From: Candidatus Tenderia electrophaga | Lineage (GTDB): Bacteria > Pseudomonadota > Gammaproteobacteria > Tenderiales > Tenderiaceae | Direction of reading: 5' to 3' | Assembly: GCA_001447805.1 (NCBI GenBank) | Contig: CP013099.1 | Location: 930,001-994,000, forward strand | Length of the DNA stretch: 64,000 nt | Part shown: piece after piece, positions 50,865 through 62,353 of the stretch | Layout of the letters: each line of letters opens with the position of its first letter | Numbering within the stretch: position 1 is the first letter of the stretch | Made by a program: the position numbers and the translations under genes | The notes under the pieces: generated by a model | Told to the model about the DNA's origin: nothing | Database searches by the model: none | What the model saw: only the letters and a program-made list of their open reading frames with translations

Positions 50865-51644
50865 TCATATGTCGAAATCGTAGCTGTGGATGTCGCTGTC
50901 CAGCATCCATTCCGGCCACTGTGCCGACAGTCTGCGCGGCGGCTGCCACAGGCACCCGCGACGTCCGGCGTTCACGGCGTCGTCCCACAAGCGTTGTGCC
51001 GTGGGAAACAGTTGCTCGGCGCTCATGGCGCGGCGCAGGCTGGCGCCGCCGGCGGCGACATTGGCGGCCACCACTACCGGGTCCTGGGCGTAGTAGCTGC
51101 CCCAGTCGTTCACTGCCGCGCCGAGGCGGCGCCCGTCGGCCCGGGCCAGCGGCATCAGGTCGATGCCCAGTTTGGCGAAGTTGTTGCGCACCTGGGGGGT
51201 GGCGGTAAACGCCACCCATGCGTAGCCGGCACCCTTGAGGTAGGCCGTCAGGGTGATAATCAGGGCCCGCGCGCCGCCGCCGTGGCCGGAGGCCAGGTTG
51301 CCCACTTCCACCAGACGGCTGCGGTCGATGGGGCGACCGGTTTTGGCCGCCAGCAGATTTTCCAGCGGCCGGTCGAGATAGGTCTCTAAAAACAGTTTAC
51401 TCAGCGAGGCCGGGCGGATACCCAGGGCGGCGACCACCCTGTCCTCTTCGCGCATGCTGAGCAGATAGGGCAGAAACGTACTGATCCGGGCGCCGTAGGC
51501 CCGTTTGAACACTGTCTGGATAAAACGCTCTACCTCGCCGCGCGGGGCCTCACCCGCGGCCAGGAGCTCCAGTTCCACTGCATGCTGGCGGGCGACACCG
51601 TCATGGCGGTCGCTCAGGGAAATGTGTGCACTGCTGATGGTCAT
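50865..51644 (-). CDS. Thermostable hemolysin family protein
   Basis: 259 aa from MTISSAHISL; nine upstream codons are not used. Matches the family named after Vibrio delta-VPH: RHAVELEL-type opening, RFIQTVFKRAYGARISTFLP, then SRLVEVGNLASGHGGGARAL and FTATPQVRNNFAKLGIDLMP. The RLVEVGNLA and substrate-cleft layout recall GNAT-like acyltransferases and LuxI-type synthases, so an acyl-transfer role is as plausible as haemolysis. No signal peptide. First structural gene after the two-component pair. Confidence 0.83.
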   Translation of the reverse strand: MTISSAHISLSDRHDGVARQHAVELELLAAGEAPRGEVERFIQTVFKRAYGARISTFLPYLLSMREEDRVVAALGIRPASLSKLFLETYLDRPLENLLAAKTGRPIDRSRLVEVGNLASGHGGGARALIITLTAYLKGAGYAWVAFTATPQVRNNFAKLGIDLMPLARADGRRLGAAVNDWGSYYAQDPVVVAANVAAGGASLRRAMSAEQLFPTAQRLWDDAVNAGRRGCLWQPPRRLSAQWPEWMLDSDIHSYDFDI

Positions 51645-51705
51645 TGACCTGTCTCCAAACGCTGCTGCCACTGCTTTTGGCAGGATTCCAATCTAGCAAC
51701 GGGGA

Positions 51706-51734
51706 TGTAAAGCGCAGGTCAAGGGGGTGTGAAG
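51706..51734 (-). promoter_or_regulatory. Direct repeat and possible promoter before the hemolysin-like operon
   Basis: On the minus strand CTTCACA (51734-51728) and CTTTACA (51712-51706) are direct repeats 22 bp apart, two helix turns, flanking TTGACC (51722-51717), a -35-like hexamer. This suits binding by an OmpR-family regulator such as the one encoded upstream. A clear -10 is not seen. Confidence 0.35.
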
Positions 51735-51790
51735 ATTTCGTCAAAAGCCGGAATTTTTTGTGCGCCCGGTCACATTACGCGCCGTTGGGC

Positions 51791-53065
51791 TCAGAATTCG
51801 AGCTTGACGGTGGTGCCCCGGTTCGGTTCGCTGGCGATGTGGATGCGCCAGTGCTGGCGGTCGCAGATGCGTTTGACGATGGAGAGCCCGATGCCGCTGC
51901 CGCCCTGTCGGGCATTGGGGCCGCGGTAGTGGCGATCGAAGATGTGCGCCAGCGCCTCGGCGCCGATGCCACTGCCGCTGTCACTGATTTCGACGCGCCG
52001 CTCACTGACCCGCACCACTACCTCGCCGACCTCGGTGTAGTTGATGGCGTTGCGCAGCAGGTTGCTGAAGACGATGGCCAGCGCCGTGCGCGAGGTGTTG
52101 AGAGTGAAGCCGGTGACAATGTCGCAGCGCAGTGTCAGCGCCTTGTCGCCGATCATGAAGCGGTGCTGTTCCACCACCTCCTGCACCACGTCTTCCACCC
52201 GGCACAATTCGGTGCTGCCGAGCGGGCCGGTGGGGGTCTCGCGCGCCAGCAACAACAGGCTCTCCAGCATTTGCGACATGCGTTCGCCGGCGCGCGCGAT
52301 GCGTTCGATCTGGCGCCGCGCGCGCTCGGGCAACTCGGGGTTTTCCAGCAATAATTCGCAGGCCCCGTTGATGACGGTCAGCGGCGTGCGCAGCTCATGG
52401 CTGGCGTCGGCGGTGAACTCCTGTTCGCGGCGGATGAACTGTTCCATCTGTTGCAGATAGGTGTCGAAGGTATTGGCCAGCTGGCCCACCTCGTCGTCGG
52501 CATACTGCGCCGCCACCCGCGCCGGGTGGGGCTGTCCCGGTCGCAGCCGGGCTACCTGCCGTGCCAGCGCGGTGACCGGCGAAATCACCTTGCCCGACAG
52601 CCAGGCGCCCAGCCACAGGGCGATCAGGATGGCCGCCACCACGGCGGCGCCGAGGGCGATCTGGATGGCGACTTCGCGCTGCTCGAATTCCGTGGCCTCT
52701 TCGATCAGATACACGATGCCGCGACGGCTGGCGGCGATCAGTACATGGAAGGTCTGTCCCTCGTAATTGAGTTCATGGGCGCCGGGCGGCAGATTGCGGA
52801 TCAGTTCCGGCACGATGTGGCGCTGCGCCGCGTCGACATGATAGAGCACGATATTGGCGCTCAGTTGGCGGGTAATGCCCAAGGGCAGATCGGTCTGGTG
52901 CAGCACATAGTCCAATTCGCCGTGGAGACTGTTTACCATTAGATTTTTCTCGATGTCTTCGATGGCGAAATAGACGCCGATACCGATCACCAGGCTGAGC
53001 ACGGCGCCGAAGGCGACAAAGGAGAAGGTGATGCGGCGACGCAGGCTTTGTCTATATTGCATCAT
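51791..53065 (-). CDS. Membrane sensor histidine kinase
   Basis: 424 aa. First membrane helix about 12-33, a periplasmic loop to about 130, second helix about 132-157 (IALGAAVVAAILIALWLGAW), HAMP (VISPVTALARQVARLRPG), H-box DASHELRTPLTVINGA, then NLLRNAINYT, SDSGSGIGAE and GGSGIGLSIVKRI. QseC/PmrB-like layout. The signal is unknown. It overlaps the response-regulator gene by 14 bp. Confidence 0.92.
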   Translation of the reverse strand: MMQYRQSLRRRITFSFVAFGAVLSLVIGIGVYFAIEDIEKNLMVNSLHGELDYVLHQTDLPLGITRQLSANIVLYHVDAAQRHIVPELIRNLPPGAHELNYEGQTFHVLIAASRRGIVYLIEEATEFEQREVAIQIALGAAVVAAILIALWLGAWLSGKVISPVTALARQVARLRPGQPHPARVAAQYADDEVGQLANTFDTYLQQMEQFIRREQEFTADASHELRTPLTVINGACELLLENPELPERARRQIERIARAGERMSQMLESLLLLARETPTGPLGSTELCRVEDVVQEVVEQHRFMIGDKALTLRCDIVTGFTLNTSRTALAIVFSNLLRNAINYTEVGEVVVRVSERRVEISDSGSGIGAEALAHIFDRHYRGPNARQGGSGIGLSIVKRICDRQHWRIHIASEPNRGTTVKLEF

Positions 53066-53747
53066 CGGCCTCGGCCGGGGGCGTCAGCTTGAAGCCGATG
53101 CCGTGGATGGTATGAATCAGGGCCGTGCCGAAGGGGCGGTCCACGGCGCCGCGCAGGGTGTGCATGTGGGCGCGCAGGGAATCACTGTCCGGCGGTGAGT
53201 CGCGCCACAGGGCCTCCTCGATCTGGCGCCGCGTCACCACATTGGGCGAGTTGCGCATCAGCAGCTGCAGGATTTTGAGGCCGGTGGGGGTGACGGTGAC
53301 GGGCTGGCCGGCGCGTTTCACCTCCAGGGTGTTGGGGTTGAAACAGAGATCGGCGACTTGCAGCAGCTGCTGATCCGACTCGCCCTTGCCGCGTTTACCC
53401 AGCGCCGTGAGACGCGCCAGCAGTTCCTGCAGGGCGAAGGGCTTGACCAGGTAATCATCGGCGCCGCTGTCGAAACCGGCCAGCTTGTCGTCCAGGGTGT
53501 CCTTGGCGGTGAGCATCAGCACCGGGGTCTGCTTGCCGGCCTCCTGGCGCAGTTTGCGGCAGGCGGTAAGGCCGTCCATGCCGGGCATGTTGATGTCCAT
53601 GATGATGACATCGTAGTCCTGGGTGATGGCCAGGTGCAGGCCGGTGACGCCGTCGCCGGCGGCATCGGCGCTGTGACCCTTGGCCTCCAGGTAGTCGTAG
53701 ATGTTGGCCGCCAGGTCGGAATCGTCCTCGATGATCAGTATGCGCAT
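53052..53747 (-). CDS. OmpR-family response regulator
   Basis: 231 aa from MRILIIEDDSDL. Phospho-Asp51 in IIMDINMPGMDG, Thr in LMLTAKD, Lys in YLVKPFALQELL; the C-terminal winged helix reads TPTGLKILQLLMRN and ends with HTIHGIGFKL. It should control the genes downstream on the same strand, with the kinase encoded after it. Divergent from the sigma-54 activator across 98 bp. Confidence 0.93.
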   Translation of the reverse strand: MRILIIEDDSDLAANIYDYLEAKGHSADAAGDGVTGLHLAITQDYDVIIMDINMPGMDGLTACRKLRQEAGKQTPVLMLTAKDTLDDKLAGFDSGADDYLVKPFALQELLARLTALGKRGKGESDQQLLQVADLCFNPNTLEVKRAGQPVTVTPTGLKILQLLMRNSPNVVTRRQIEEALWRDSPPDSDSLRAHMHTLRGAVDRPFGTALIHTIHGIGFKLTPPAEADDAI

Positions 53748-53845
53748 GGGCTCGTCGTCGGCTGAGTGTCTCAAGTGTGCATTAAAGCGGATCAAGCTGT
53801 CATCAAGCTTAACGCGCGCCGCCGCGGCTGGTGCCGAGGGCGCGG

Positions 53846-55621
<1,776 letters not shown>

Positions 55622-55624
<3 letters not shown>

Positions 55625-55658
55625 CACGATATATCGTGTCAATACGATATATCGTGTC
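55622..55658. promoter_or_regulatory. Tandem palindromic operator (probable upstream activator site)
   Basis: A perfect 20-bp palindrome TGACACGATATATCGTGTCA (55622-55641) is followed by a second, ACGATATATCGT (55644-55655), whose next outer base pair mismatches. The two are direct repeats 18 bp apart. The stop codon of the activator gene is inside the first. The site ends about 85 bp before the -24/-12 promoter, the usual place for sigma-54 activator binding. Confidence 0.8.
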
Positions 55659-55743
55659 ATTTCCTTCCCGGTCGGGCCTGTTCCTTCGCCCTGTCTATTC
55701 CCAAGCATCTGAATTAATTAATAAATCCTGAATCCCTTCGGGT

Positions 55744-55759
55744 TGGCACGGCGTTTGAT
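55744..55759 (+). promoter_or_regulatory. Sigma-54 (-24/-12) promoter
   Basis: TGGCACG at 55744-55750, four bases, then TTGAT at 55755-55759. The consensus is TGGCACG-N4-TTGCT; the only mismatch is A for C at the -12 position. Transcription would start near 55770, giving a leader of about 140 nt to the first gene. Confidence 0.72.
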
Positions 55760-55908
55760 GTATAGAGCTAAAACGCCGGCAGGAAGAAGGCGCTGAAGCA
55801 ATCGTGGTGAAGGTCAGTCCTGAATCATCCCGCTCCCGTCCCTTTACGCTTTATTCGCCGCCTCGCGGCGTGCGATCTGTGGGTAACTGCAAGAAGGAGG
55901 TATATCCG

Positions 55909-56331
55909 ATGAGCAAGGTAATGGTGCCGCGCAAGACCGACTACGGCCTGATGATGATCGCCATGTGCGCCGGTTGTCTCATCACCTATCTGGGCGGCGT
56001 GCTGTTGGGCATCCGGGTGGAGTTGTATTACGGCCTGGCCACCTTCAACTGGGCCTGGGGTCTGCAGATCTATTTCATCCCCTTCATTGCCGGCATCGCG
56101 GTCGGGCTCATCTACGGCTACGGCGGCAAATGGATCGCCCACTTTCCGCCCCTGCTGGTGCTGCTGATCAGTTACTGGGATAGCCAATTTCTCAGCGGCG
56201 TGCCCGATGGCTACCGTCTCATGCCCATGGGCTGGTGGTCCTTTTTCGTCATCCTGGCGATGGAGTTCTGCGCCTTTGGCGGGGTGATCGGCGAGCTGTT
56301 CAACAAGCGTCTCGGTTATCGCAGATTTTGA
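55909..56331 (+). CDS. Small polytopic membrane protein of the TolQ/VWA operon
   Basis: 140 aa from ATG 55909 with a perfect AAGGAGG eight bases upstream. Four hydrophobic helices: about 14-33 (MMIAMCAGCLITYLGGVLLG), about 50-72, about 80-97 and about 108-128. It has no family that I recognise; the short loops and aromatic-rich helix ends fit an inner-membrane accessory subunit. First gene after the sigma-54 promoter and 21 bp before the channel gene. Confidence 0.8.
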   Translation: MSKVMVPRKTDYGLMMIAMCAGCLITYLGGVLLGIRVELYYGLATFNWAWGLQIYFIPFIAGIAVGLIYGYGGKWIAHFPPLLVLLISYWDSQFLSGVPDGYRLMPMGWWSFFVILAMEFCAFGGVIGELFNKRLGYRRF

Positions 56332-56352
56332 AGTTTGAAGGAGGAGGAAACG

Positions 56353-57336
56353 ATGGCCAACAGAACTATAATCTTCTGGCTGCTCTGGGCCCTGGTGGCC
56401 TTGGGCGTCTATTTCACCTTGTACAGCGACACCGGCATCTGGGATTACATCGAAAACGACGTCAGCCGCATGACCTGGTTGATCCTGGGCATGTTCCTGC
56501 TCGGCGTGGGCGGTAGTCTGTGGCTGGCGACCAAGATCTCGCTGGAGGCGCGGCGGTTGCGGCAGGTGGAGGCGGTGGTGCGCGAACGCGGGCTGCAGGG
56601 CTTTGAGTCCGGCTACCAGGCCCGCGCCGTGGACCGCTTCTTCGAGTCGCTCAAGACCACCCTTGACACCAAAGGTCGGCCCGAGGTGGAAAACCTGATG
56701 CGCGCCGAGCTGGCGGTGTTCGAGCGCGGCAGTCGCTCGGTGGAAGTGGCCGGCAACCTGCTGGTGACCATGGGGCTGATCGGCACCGTCATGGGGCTGA
56801 CCTTGACCCTGGCCGGTCTGACCGGTTCGCTGGACGCCCTGGGTCAGGACCGCAACCAGCTGATCGACGGCCTGCGCCGGGCCATGGGAGGCATGAGCAC
56901 GGCCTTCTACACCACCCTGCTGGGCGCCGTCTTCGGCGGTGTACTGCTGCGCGTCTTCGCCCAGATCACCCAGCACGGTGTCGAGGCCTTGTATGACAAT
57001 CTGGGGCGCATCTGTCTGGTCTACTGTTCTGCCGATTACAAGGACACCCTGGAGCGCGACGTGCGTGCCCTGAAGGCCGAGCTGCAGGGGCTGGACGATC
57101 AGCTGCAGGCCCTGCGCGGCTCCTTCGGCGGCACGACGCTGGCCTTCAGCGGATTCCGCGACGAGGTGCGCAGCTTCGTCAAGGGCGAGGCCGGCCGGGA
57201 GGGCGAATCGCTGCAGGCCATGCTGGAACAGCACCGCGCCTATTGCGACATGCTGCGCCAGGAGATGCGCCTGGTCTACGCCCTCAACCGCCCCTGGTGG
57301 GTGCGCTTCATGAGTCTGCTGCCCGGAGGTAGATGA
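56353..57336 (+). CDS. MotA/TolQ/ExbB-family proton-channel subunit
   Basis: 327 aa from ATG 56353 (GGAGGAGG upstream). Two N-terminal helices (about 7-24, 42-61), a cytoplasmic segment, then the family core: GNLLVTMGLIGTVMGLTLTL (helix, about 139-160) and GMSTAFYTTLLGAVFGGVLL (about 180-203), as in TolQ, ExbB and MotA. A cytoplasmic C-terminal helical tail of about 120 residues ends near RPWWVRFMSLLPGGR. It would conduct protons to drive a partner with a single helix; the next gene supplies one. Confidence 0.88.
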   Translation: MANRTIIFWLLWALVALGVYFTLYSDTGIWDYIENDVSRMTWLILGMFLLGVGGSLWLATKISLEARRLRQVEAVVRERGLQGFESGYQARAVDRFFESLKTTLDTKGRPEVENLMRAELAVFERGSRSVEVAGNLLVTMGLIGTVMGLTLTLAGLTGSLDALGQDRNQLIDGLRRAMGGMSTAFYTTLLGAVFGGVLLRVFAQITQHGVEALYDNLGRICLVYCSADYKDTLERDVRALKAELQGLDDQLQALRGSFGGTTLAFSGFRDEVRSFVKGEAGREGESLQAMLEQHRAYCDMLRQEMRLVYALNRPWWVRFMSLLPGGR

Positions 57337-57338
57337 GC

Positions 57339-58118
57339 ATGTTGCGTCCGCGGAGCCAAAGTCAGAGCAATATCCACGAGAGCTTTTCCGACGTGGCCCT
57401 GCTGATGCTGGCCACCTTCGTCTTCCTGTTGGTGGCCATCATCATCACCTCGCGCATCCACGAGGATGTGCGCACGCCCCAGCTGCAGCAACAGGTGGCG
57501 CAGATGGCGGCCGAGATCGATCAGTTGCGGCAGGACAAGGAGCGCCTTTACGGCGAGCTGGAGGGCAGCAGCGGTTTCGACAGCGAGGATCAGCTGGAGG
57601 AGGTGTTGAAGGCGGTGGGACTGGATTCGGGCAAGGGGCGCAAGGATTTCGACGTCTTTATCAGCGGCCTGAAGGAGATCCCCGGCCGCGATGTGCACCT
57701 GGTCATCGACGCCACCGGCTCCATGCACGGCGCGTCGACCTTTCTGGTGCCGCTGCTGCGCGTCATCATGTTGCGCACCGGCAAGCAGCTGGCGGGGCTG
57801 AGCTGGTATGCCGACGGCGCCACCGAGACGTACAGCGGCGGCATGGGCGAGGTGTTCGACCGTTTCATGGTCGGCGCGCCCTTCCTGGGCAGCGACGAGA
57901 CCATCGGCCGCACCTTCGCCGCCCTGGCCCGGCAGCGGGCGCCCGGCGCCTATATCCTGCTGGGCGATGAGCCCTCGGTGGATCGCATCTACTACGATGA
58001 AGTCCACAGCCCCATCTTCCCCATCGCCATCGGGCGCGCCAATCCGGACACCCAGTTTGCGTTTGGGAACATGGCCGACAACACCGGCGGCAAGCTGCTA
58101 CAGCTGCGTTTTGAGTAA
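57339..58118 (+). CDS. ExbD/MotB-like membrane helix fused to a von Willebrand A domain
   Basis: 259 aa from ATG 57339, whose GGAGGT is 8 bases upstream; ATG 57333 overlaps the previous stop but is only 2 bases from that site. One membrane helix at about 18-37 reads SDVALLMLATFVFLLVAIII, with Asp before it as the proton-carrying Asp of ExbD, TolR and MotB. Then a coiled coil (about 48-72), a short linker and a VWA domain (about 100-259) with metal-site DATGSM and later GDEPSVD. The usual OmpA/peptidoglycan domain is absent. The VWA domain should lie in the periplasm. I infer a proton-driven stator-type pair with the preceding gene. Confidence 0.82.
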   Translation: MLRPRSQSQSNIHESFSDVALLMLATFVFLLVAIIITSRIHEDVRTPQLQQQVAQMAAEIDQLRQDKERLYGELEGSSGFDSEDQLEEVLKAVGLDSGKGRKDFDVFISGLKEIPGRDVHLVIDATGSMHGASTFLVPLLRVIMLRTGKQLAGLSWYADGATETYSGGMGEVFDRFMVGAPFLGSDETIGRTFAALARQRAPGAYILLGDEPSVDRIYYDEVHSPIFPIAIGRANPDTQFAFGNMADNTGGKLLQLRFE

Positions 58119-58127
58119 GGAGTATCC

Positions 58128-58550
58128 ATGACGGCAAGACACTTGAACCCGGGACGCTGGCTGGTGCTCGGCCTGCTCGGCATCCTGTTACTCGGTTGCA
58201 GCGACTTCCCCTCGGACGAGCGGGCCATGCAGCTCGGCAACCGTTTCTACCAGGCCATGGCGCGCGGCGATCTGGACCGGGCGCTGAGCCTGTTTTCCAG
58301 CGAACAGCCGCCCGGTAAATGGGACGCGCGCCTCAAGCAGATTCAGGCGCAGCTCGGCGCGCCGCTGGCTTACCAGCTTACTCACTACGTCACCAACTCG
58401 CCCTATCGCGGCCGCTTTTACACCCTGGATTTTTCCGTGCGCTACGACCATGACCGGGTGGCGGCGGAGACCCTGACGCTGTACAACAACGGCGATGACG
58501 ACCGGCTCGATATCGTCTCCTACGCGGTGATCGCGCCCGGCGTTAAATAG
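58128..58550 (+). CDS. Lipoprotein of the TolQ/VWA operon
   Basis: 140 aa. Lipoprotein signal with lipobox LLLG-Cys24 (ILLLGCSDFP); Ser-Asp after the Cys hints at inner-membrane retention under the +2 rule for Asp, though Asp is at +3 here. The rest resembles the fold of small DUF4878- or NTF2-like domains: AMQLGNRFYQAMARGDLDRA, then a C-terminal strand pair. AAGGAG precedes the ATG; 9 bp after the VWA gene. Function unknown. Confidence 0.75.
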   Translation: MTARHLNPGRWLVLGLLGILLLGCSDFPSDERAMQLGNRFYQAMARGDLDRALSLFSSEQPPGKWDARLKQIQAQLGAPLAYQLTHYVTNSPYRGRFYTLDFSVRYDHDRVAAETLTLYNNGDDDRLDIVSYAVIAPGVK

Positions 58551-58584
58551 CGCCGGACTCTGTAAGGGCGGGCCGGCTTCGCGC

Positions 58585-58590
58585 TATAAT
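58585..58590 (+). promoter_or_regulatory. Candidate argG -10 box
   Basis: Perfect TATAAT in GCGCTATAATCGCC, 38 bp before the argG start. No strong -35 is seen. It suggests that argG has its own promoter apart from the operon upstream. Confidence 0.5.
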
Positions 58591-58628
58591 CGCCACCTTT
58601 CCGTTCAATAACACTTAGCGAGAGCCTC

Positions 58629-59854
<1,226 letters not shown>

Positions 59855-59855
<1 letters not shown>

Positions 59856-60172
59856 TGGAATTCAAAAACTCCACTATCACCCATCGTGCCAATGTCTATC
59901 ATGACGGCAAGGTCACCAGCCGTTCCGTCATCACCGCCGAGGGTGAGATGAAATCCCTGGGGGTCATGTTACCCGGCACCTATCGTTTTTCCACCCAGGC
60001 GCCTGAGACCATGCAGGTCACCCAGGGTCGTTGCCGCGTCAAGCTGGCCGATGAGCAGGCCTGGACCGAATACCAGGCTGGCGAGTCGTTCAGCGTGCCC
60101 GGCAATTCGCACTTTGAGGTCGAGGTCGACGAGCTGGTGGATTATATCTGCCATTACGAGGTCGGTATCTAA
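59855..60172 (+). CDS. ppnP: Pyrimidine/purine nucleoside phosphorylase (PpnP/YaiE)
   Basis: 105 aa, a single small cupin. Conserved GEMKSLGVMLPGTYRFST, APETMQVTQGRCRV and FSVPGNSHFEVE match the PpnP family (formerly DUF1255). E. coli PpnP splits a broad range of nucleosides with phosphate. TAATG junction with argG indicates coupled translation. Confidence 0.93.
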
Positions 60173-60205
60173 GGCCTCGAAACTCACCAAGCAAAGGAGT
60201 CTCCC

Positions 60206-60589
60206 ATGCGAATGCTACACACCATGCTGCGCGTCGGTAATCTGGAAAAGTCCCTGGATTTCTACACCAATGTGTTGGGAATGAAACTGCTGCGGCAGAA
60301 GGAGTATCCCGAGGGAGAGTTCACCCTGGCCTTTGTCGGTTATGGTGAGGAGTCAGAGACGGCTGTGATCGAGCTGACCTACAACTGGGGTGTCGACAGC
60401 TATGACCTGGGCAATGGCTATGGTCATGTCGCCCTGGGGGTGGAGGATATCTACGCCATGTGTGACGAGATTAAGCAGCGTGGCGGCAAGGTGACGCGTG
60501 AGCCCGGCCCGATGAAACACGGCAGCACCGTGATCGCCTTCGTCGAAGATCCGGACGGTTACAAGATCGAGCTGATCCAGGGACGCTAG
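60206..60589 (+). CDS. gloA: Lactoylglutathione lyase (glyoxalase I)
   Basis: 127 aa. VOC-fold with [19 protein letters not shown], the metal His near the start, [20 protein letters not shown] (His) and [11 protein letters not shown] (Glu). It converts the glutathione adduct of methylglyoxal to lactoylglutathione. Ribosome site AAAGGAG. Overlaps the following GTG start by one base. Confidence 0.95.
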   Translation: MRMLHTMLRVGNLEKSLDFYTNVLGMKLLRQKEYPEGEFTLAFVGYGEESETAVIELTYNWGVDSYDLGNGYGHVALGVEDIYAMCDEIKQRGGKVTREPGPMKHGSTVIAFVEDPDGYKIELIQGR

Positions 60590-60963
60590 TGCCTGATATG
60601 CATCAGCGCGTGGCGGTGCTCGGCGCCAGCGCGCGCCGCGATAGTTATGCCAATATGGCGTTGCGGCGGCTGCACGACGGCGGCCACGAGGTGGTGCCCA
60701 TCAATCCCAATGTGGACAGCATCGACGGGCTGGAGGTGTTAGACAGTCTCGATGAGGTGAGCGGTCGCGTGGATACGCTGACTATGTACGTCTCGGCGTC
60801 TATTTCTGCGTTCCTGATCGATGAGATCGTGCGTCTCAAGCCGGGCCGGGTGATCTTCAATCCGGGCAGCGAAAATGCTGAACTTGGCGCCGCCTTGCAG
60901 CGCGAAGGGATTGCCTTCGAGCATGCCTGTACCTTGGTGCTGTTGCGCAGCGGGCAATTCTGA
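60589..60963 (+). CDS. CoA-binding Rossmann protein
   Basis: 124 aa from the GTG overlapping the gloA stop, or 121 aa from ATG 60598. HQRVAVLGASARRDSYANMA, then VVPINPNVDSIDGL and VIFNPGSENAELGAAL match the small CoA-binding-domain family (YccU-like). Members bind acyl-CoA or CoA-like ligands; no catalysis is known. Co-transcribed with gloA by its overlap. Confidence 0.88.
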   Translation: MPDMHQRVAVLGASARRDSYANMALRRLHDGGHEVVPINPNVDSIDGLEVLDSLDEVSGRVDTLTMYVSASISAFLIDEIVRLKPGRVIFNPGSENAELGAALQREGIAFEHACTLVLLRSGQF

Positions 60964-60967
60964 GACA

Positions 60968-60994
60968 CAAAAAAAGGGGTGGCCGAGGCCACCC
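60968..60994 (-). terminator. Rho-independent terminator
   Basis: Stem GGGGTGGCC/GGCCACCCC around GA, followed on the minus strand by a run of seven T. It ends the minus-strand gene that stops at 61022 and may also slow transcription from the plus strand. Confidence 0.88.
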
Positions 60995-61021
60995 CAAGGT
61001 GAGTTTTATTTCAATCTCGAC

Positions 61022-62353
61022 TTAGTCGAACTTGAACATCTTGCCGTGCTTGCGGGTGATGGCCCAAGTGCCGTCACCGTCTTGCGCAGCCGAGTGTTGC
61101 ACGTTCACGTACAATGTATGCCGGTCGAAGGGGCTGAAATAAACGCCTGTTCCCTCGGCACCGGGGTCGGTCAAAGAGGCGAACAACTCCACTTGTTCTG
61201 AGGCGCCGAACTCGTTGGTCTCCGTGCTGGCGAACCAGATGTCCGAAGGTACGTTATCTTCCTGCATGATCAAATCCCCGCTGGGTGATTCCGCCAGGTT
61301 GTCGACGCTGTCGAAGCCGGTCTGGAAGTTGGCGTCGCCGGGACGACCGATCTCCACCGGCACATTCACGCCGGGCTTGACGAAGTTGGTGACCGCCATG
61401 TTGTTCAGGTCGATGGCGATGACGCGGCCTTCGTACAACTCACCATCAAACTCCAGCTCGCCGCTGCCGATGTCCGTGACGGCGTCGCGCGGGCCTTCGG
61501 TAATGGCGACATAGAGTTTGTCAGCGATGATCTCGATGTCTTCTGGGCGCTGATAGCTCTGGCCACCGGCGGCGGTGCCGGCGGTGCGGGCGGTCATGGG
61601 ATCGATGGGGCCGACCCATTCGCCCTGGCCCACACCGTCGGCGCCATTCACTTTGAGCACGTATAAGGCACCGGATGACAGATCGCCGTAGACATCGGGG
61701 ACGAATTTGTAGATGCCGCCGCCGCAGGGCACCACGCCGTTGCAGCCCTGGCTGCGGCCGCGGTGTTCGTCAATGACGTAGACATTGCCTTCGCTATCGA
61801 TATCGATGCCTTCATGGGCCAGGCGGCCCACGGCCGGGCGGTCGTGGACGGTGGCGGCGGTCATCAGGTTGGCATTCAGCTCGATTTCGAACAGACGGCC
61901 ACCGCTGGTCTCTTCGGCGAACAGCAGGGTACCCCAGGGCGTCCAGCGGATGCCGTCCAGGGCGGTGTAGCTGACATCCTGTACCAGGATGCGGGTCTCG
62001 CCGGTCTCCAGATCGACCACAGAGACGGCGCCGCCTTCCGGCACACCGCGCACTTCGTGGGTGCGGTACATGAAACGGCCGGCCATGGGGCCGGTTTCGT
62101 TGACGGTGTTCATGTCGTGCCAGTCATCGCGGCCGCCGTCATAGATGTTCAGATCGGTTTCGTCCGAAACCACGAATTGCTTGTAGCCCTTGGGCAATTT
62201 AAAGGGGGCGCTCGGGTCCCAGTCGGCACTGGCGGCGGATTCGTTGATCGGTTTGAAATGGAACGGACCGCCAAGCCCCTTGTCCGCCATGGCGGCGCCG
62301 GCCATGGCCATGGCGACGGTGGCGACGCAAGCCTTCAGTTTGAAATGGTTCAT
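61022..62353 (-). CDS. Secreted PhoX/DUF839-like phosphatase
   Basis: 443 aa from MNHFKLKACV; 17 codons upstream in frame are ignored because GGAG sits at the right distance from 62353. Signal peptide 1-23 (cut after AMA). The body follows the DUF839 (PhoX-like) beta-propeller pattern: THEVRGVPEGGAVSVVDLET, HEGIDIDSEGNVYVIDEHR, and QRPEDIEIIADKLYVAITEG, then VQHSA near the end. PhoX alkaline phosphatases need calcium and iron; PhoX usually exceeds 600 aa, so activity is uncertain. No Tat-type twin Arg is seen in the signal. Monogenic with a strong terminator. Confidence 0.82.
   Translation of the reverse strand: MNHFKLKACVATVAMAMAGAAMADKGLGGPFHFKPINESAASADWDPSAPFKLPKGYKQFVVSDETDLNIYDGGRDDWHDMNTVNETGPMAGRFMYRTHEVRGVPEGGAVSVVDLETGETRILVQDVSYTALDGIRWTPWGTLLFAEETSGGRLFEIELNANLMTAATVHDRPAVGRLAHEGIDIDSEGNVYVIDEHRGRSQGCNGVVPCGGGIYKFVPDVYGDLSSGALYVLKVNGADGVGQGEWVGPIDPMTARTAGTAAGGQSYQRPEDIEIIADKLYVAITEGPRDAVTDIGSGELEFDGELYEGRVIAIDLNNMAVTNFVKPGVNVPVEIGRPGDANFQTGFDSVDNLAESPSGDLIMQEDNVPSDIWFASTETNEFGASEQVELFASLTDPGAEGTGVYFSPFDRHTLYVNVQHSAAQDGDGTWAITRKHGKMFKFD

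Noticed and set aside
50865-51644. Hemolysin-like protein as a secreted pore-forming toxin
   Set aside because: No signal peptide or membrane-pore segment, and the neighbours are enzymes; the name reflects the family founder only.
56353-58118. Zorya-type defence (ZorA/ZorB)
   Set aside because: The partner has a VWA domain, not an OmpA domain, and no ZorC, ZorD or ZorE helicase or nuclease gene is present.
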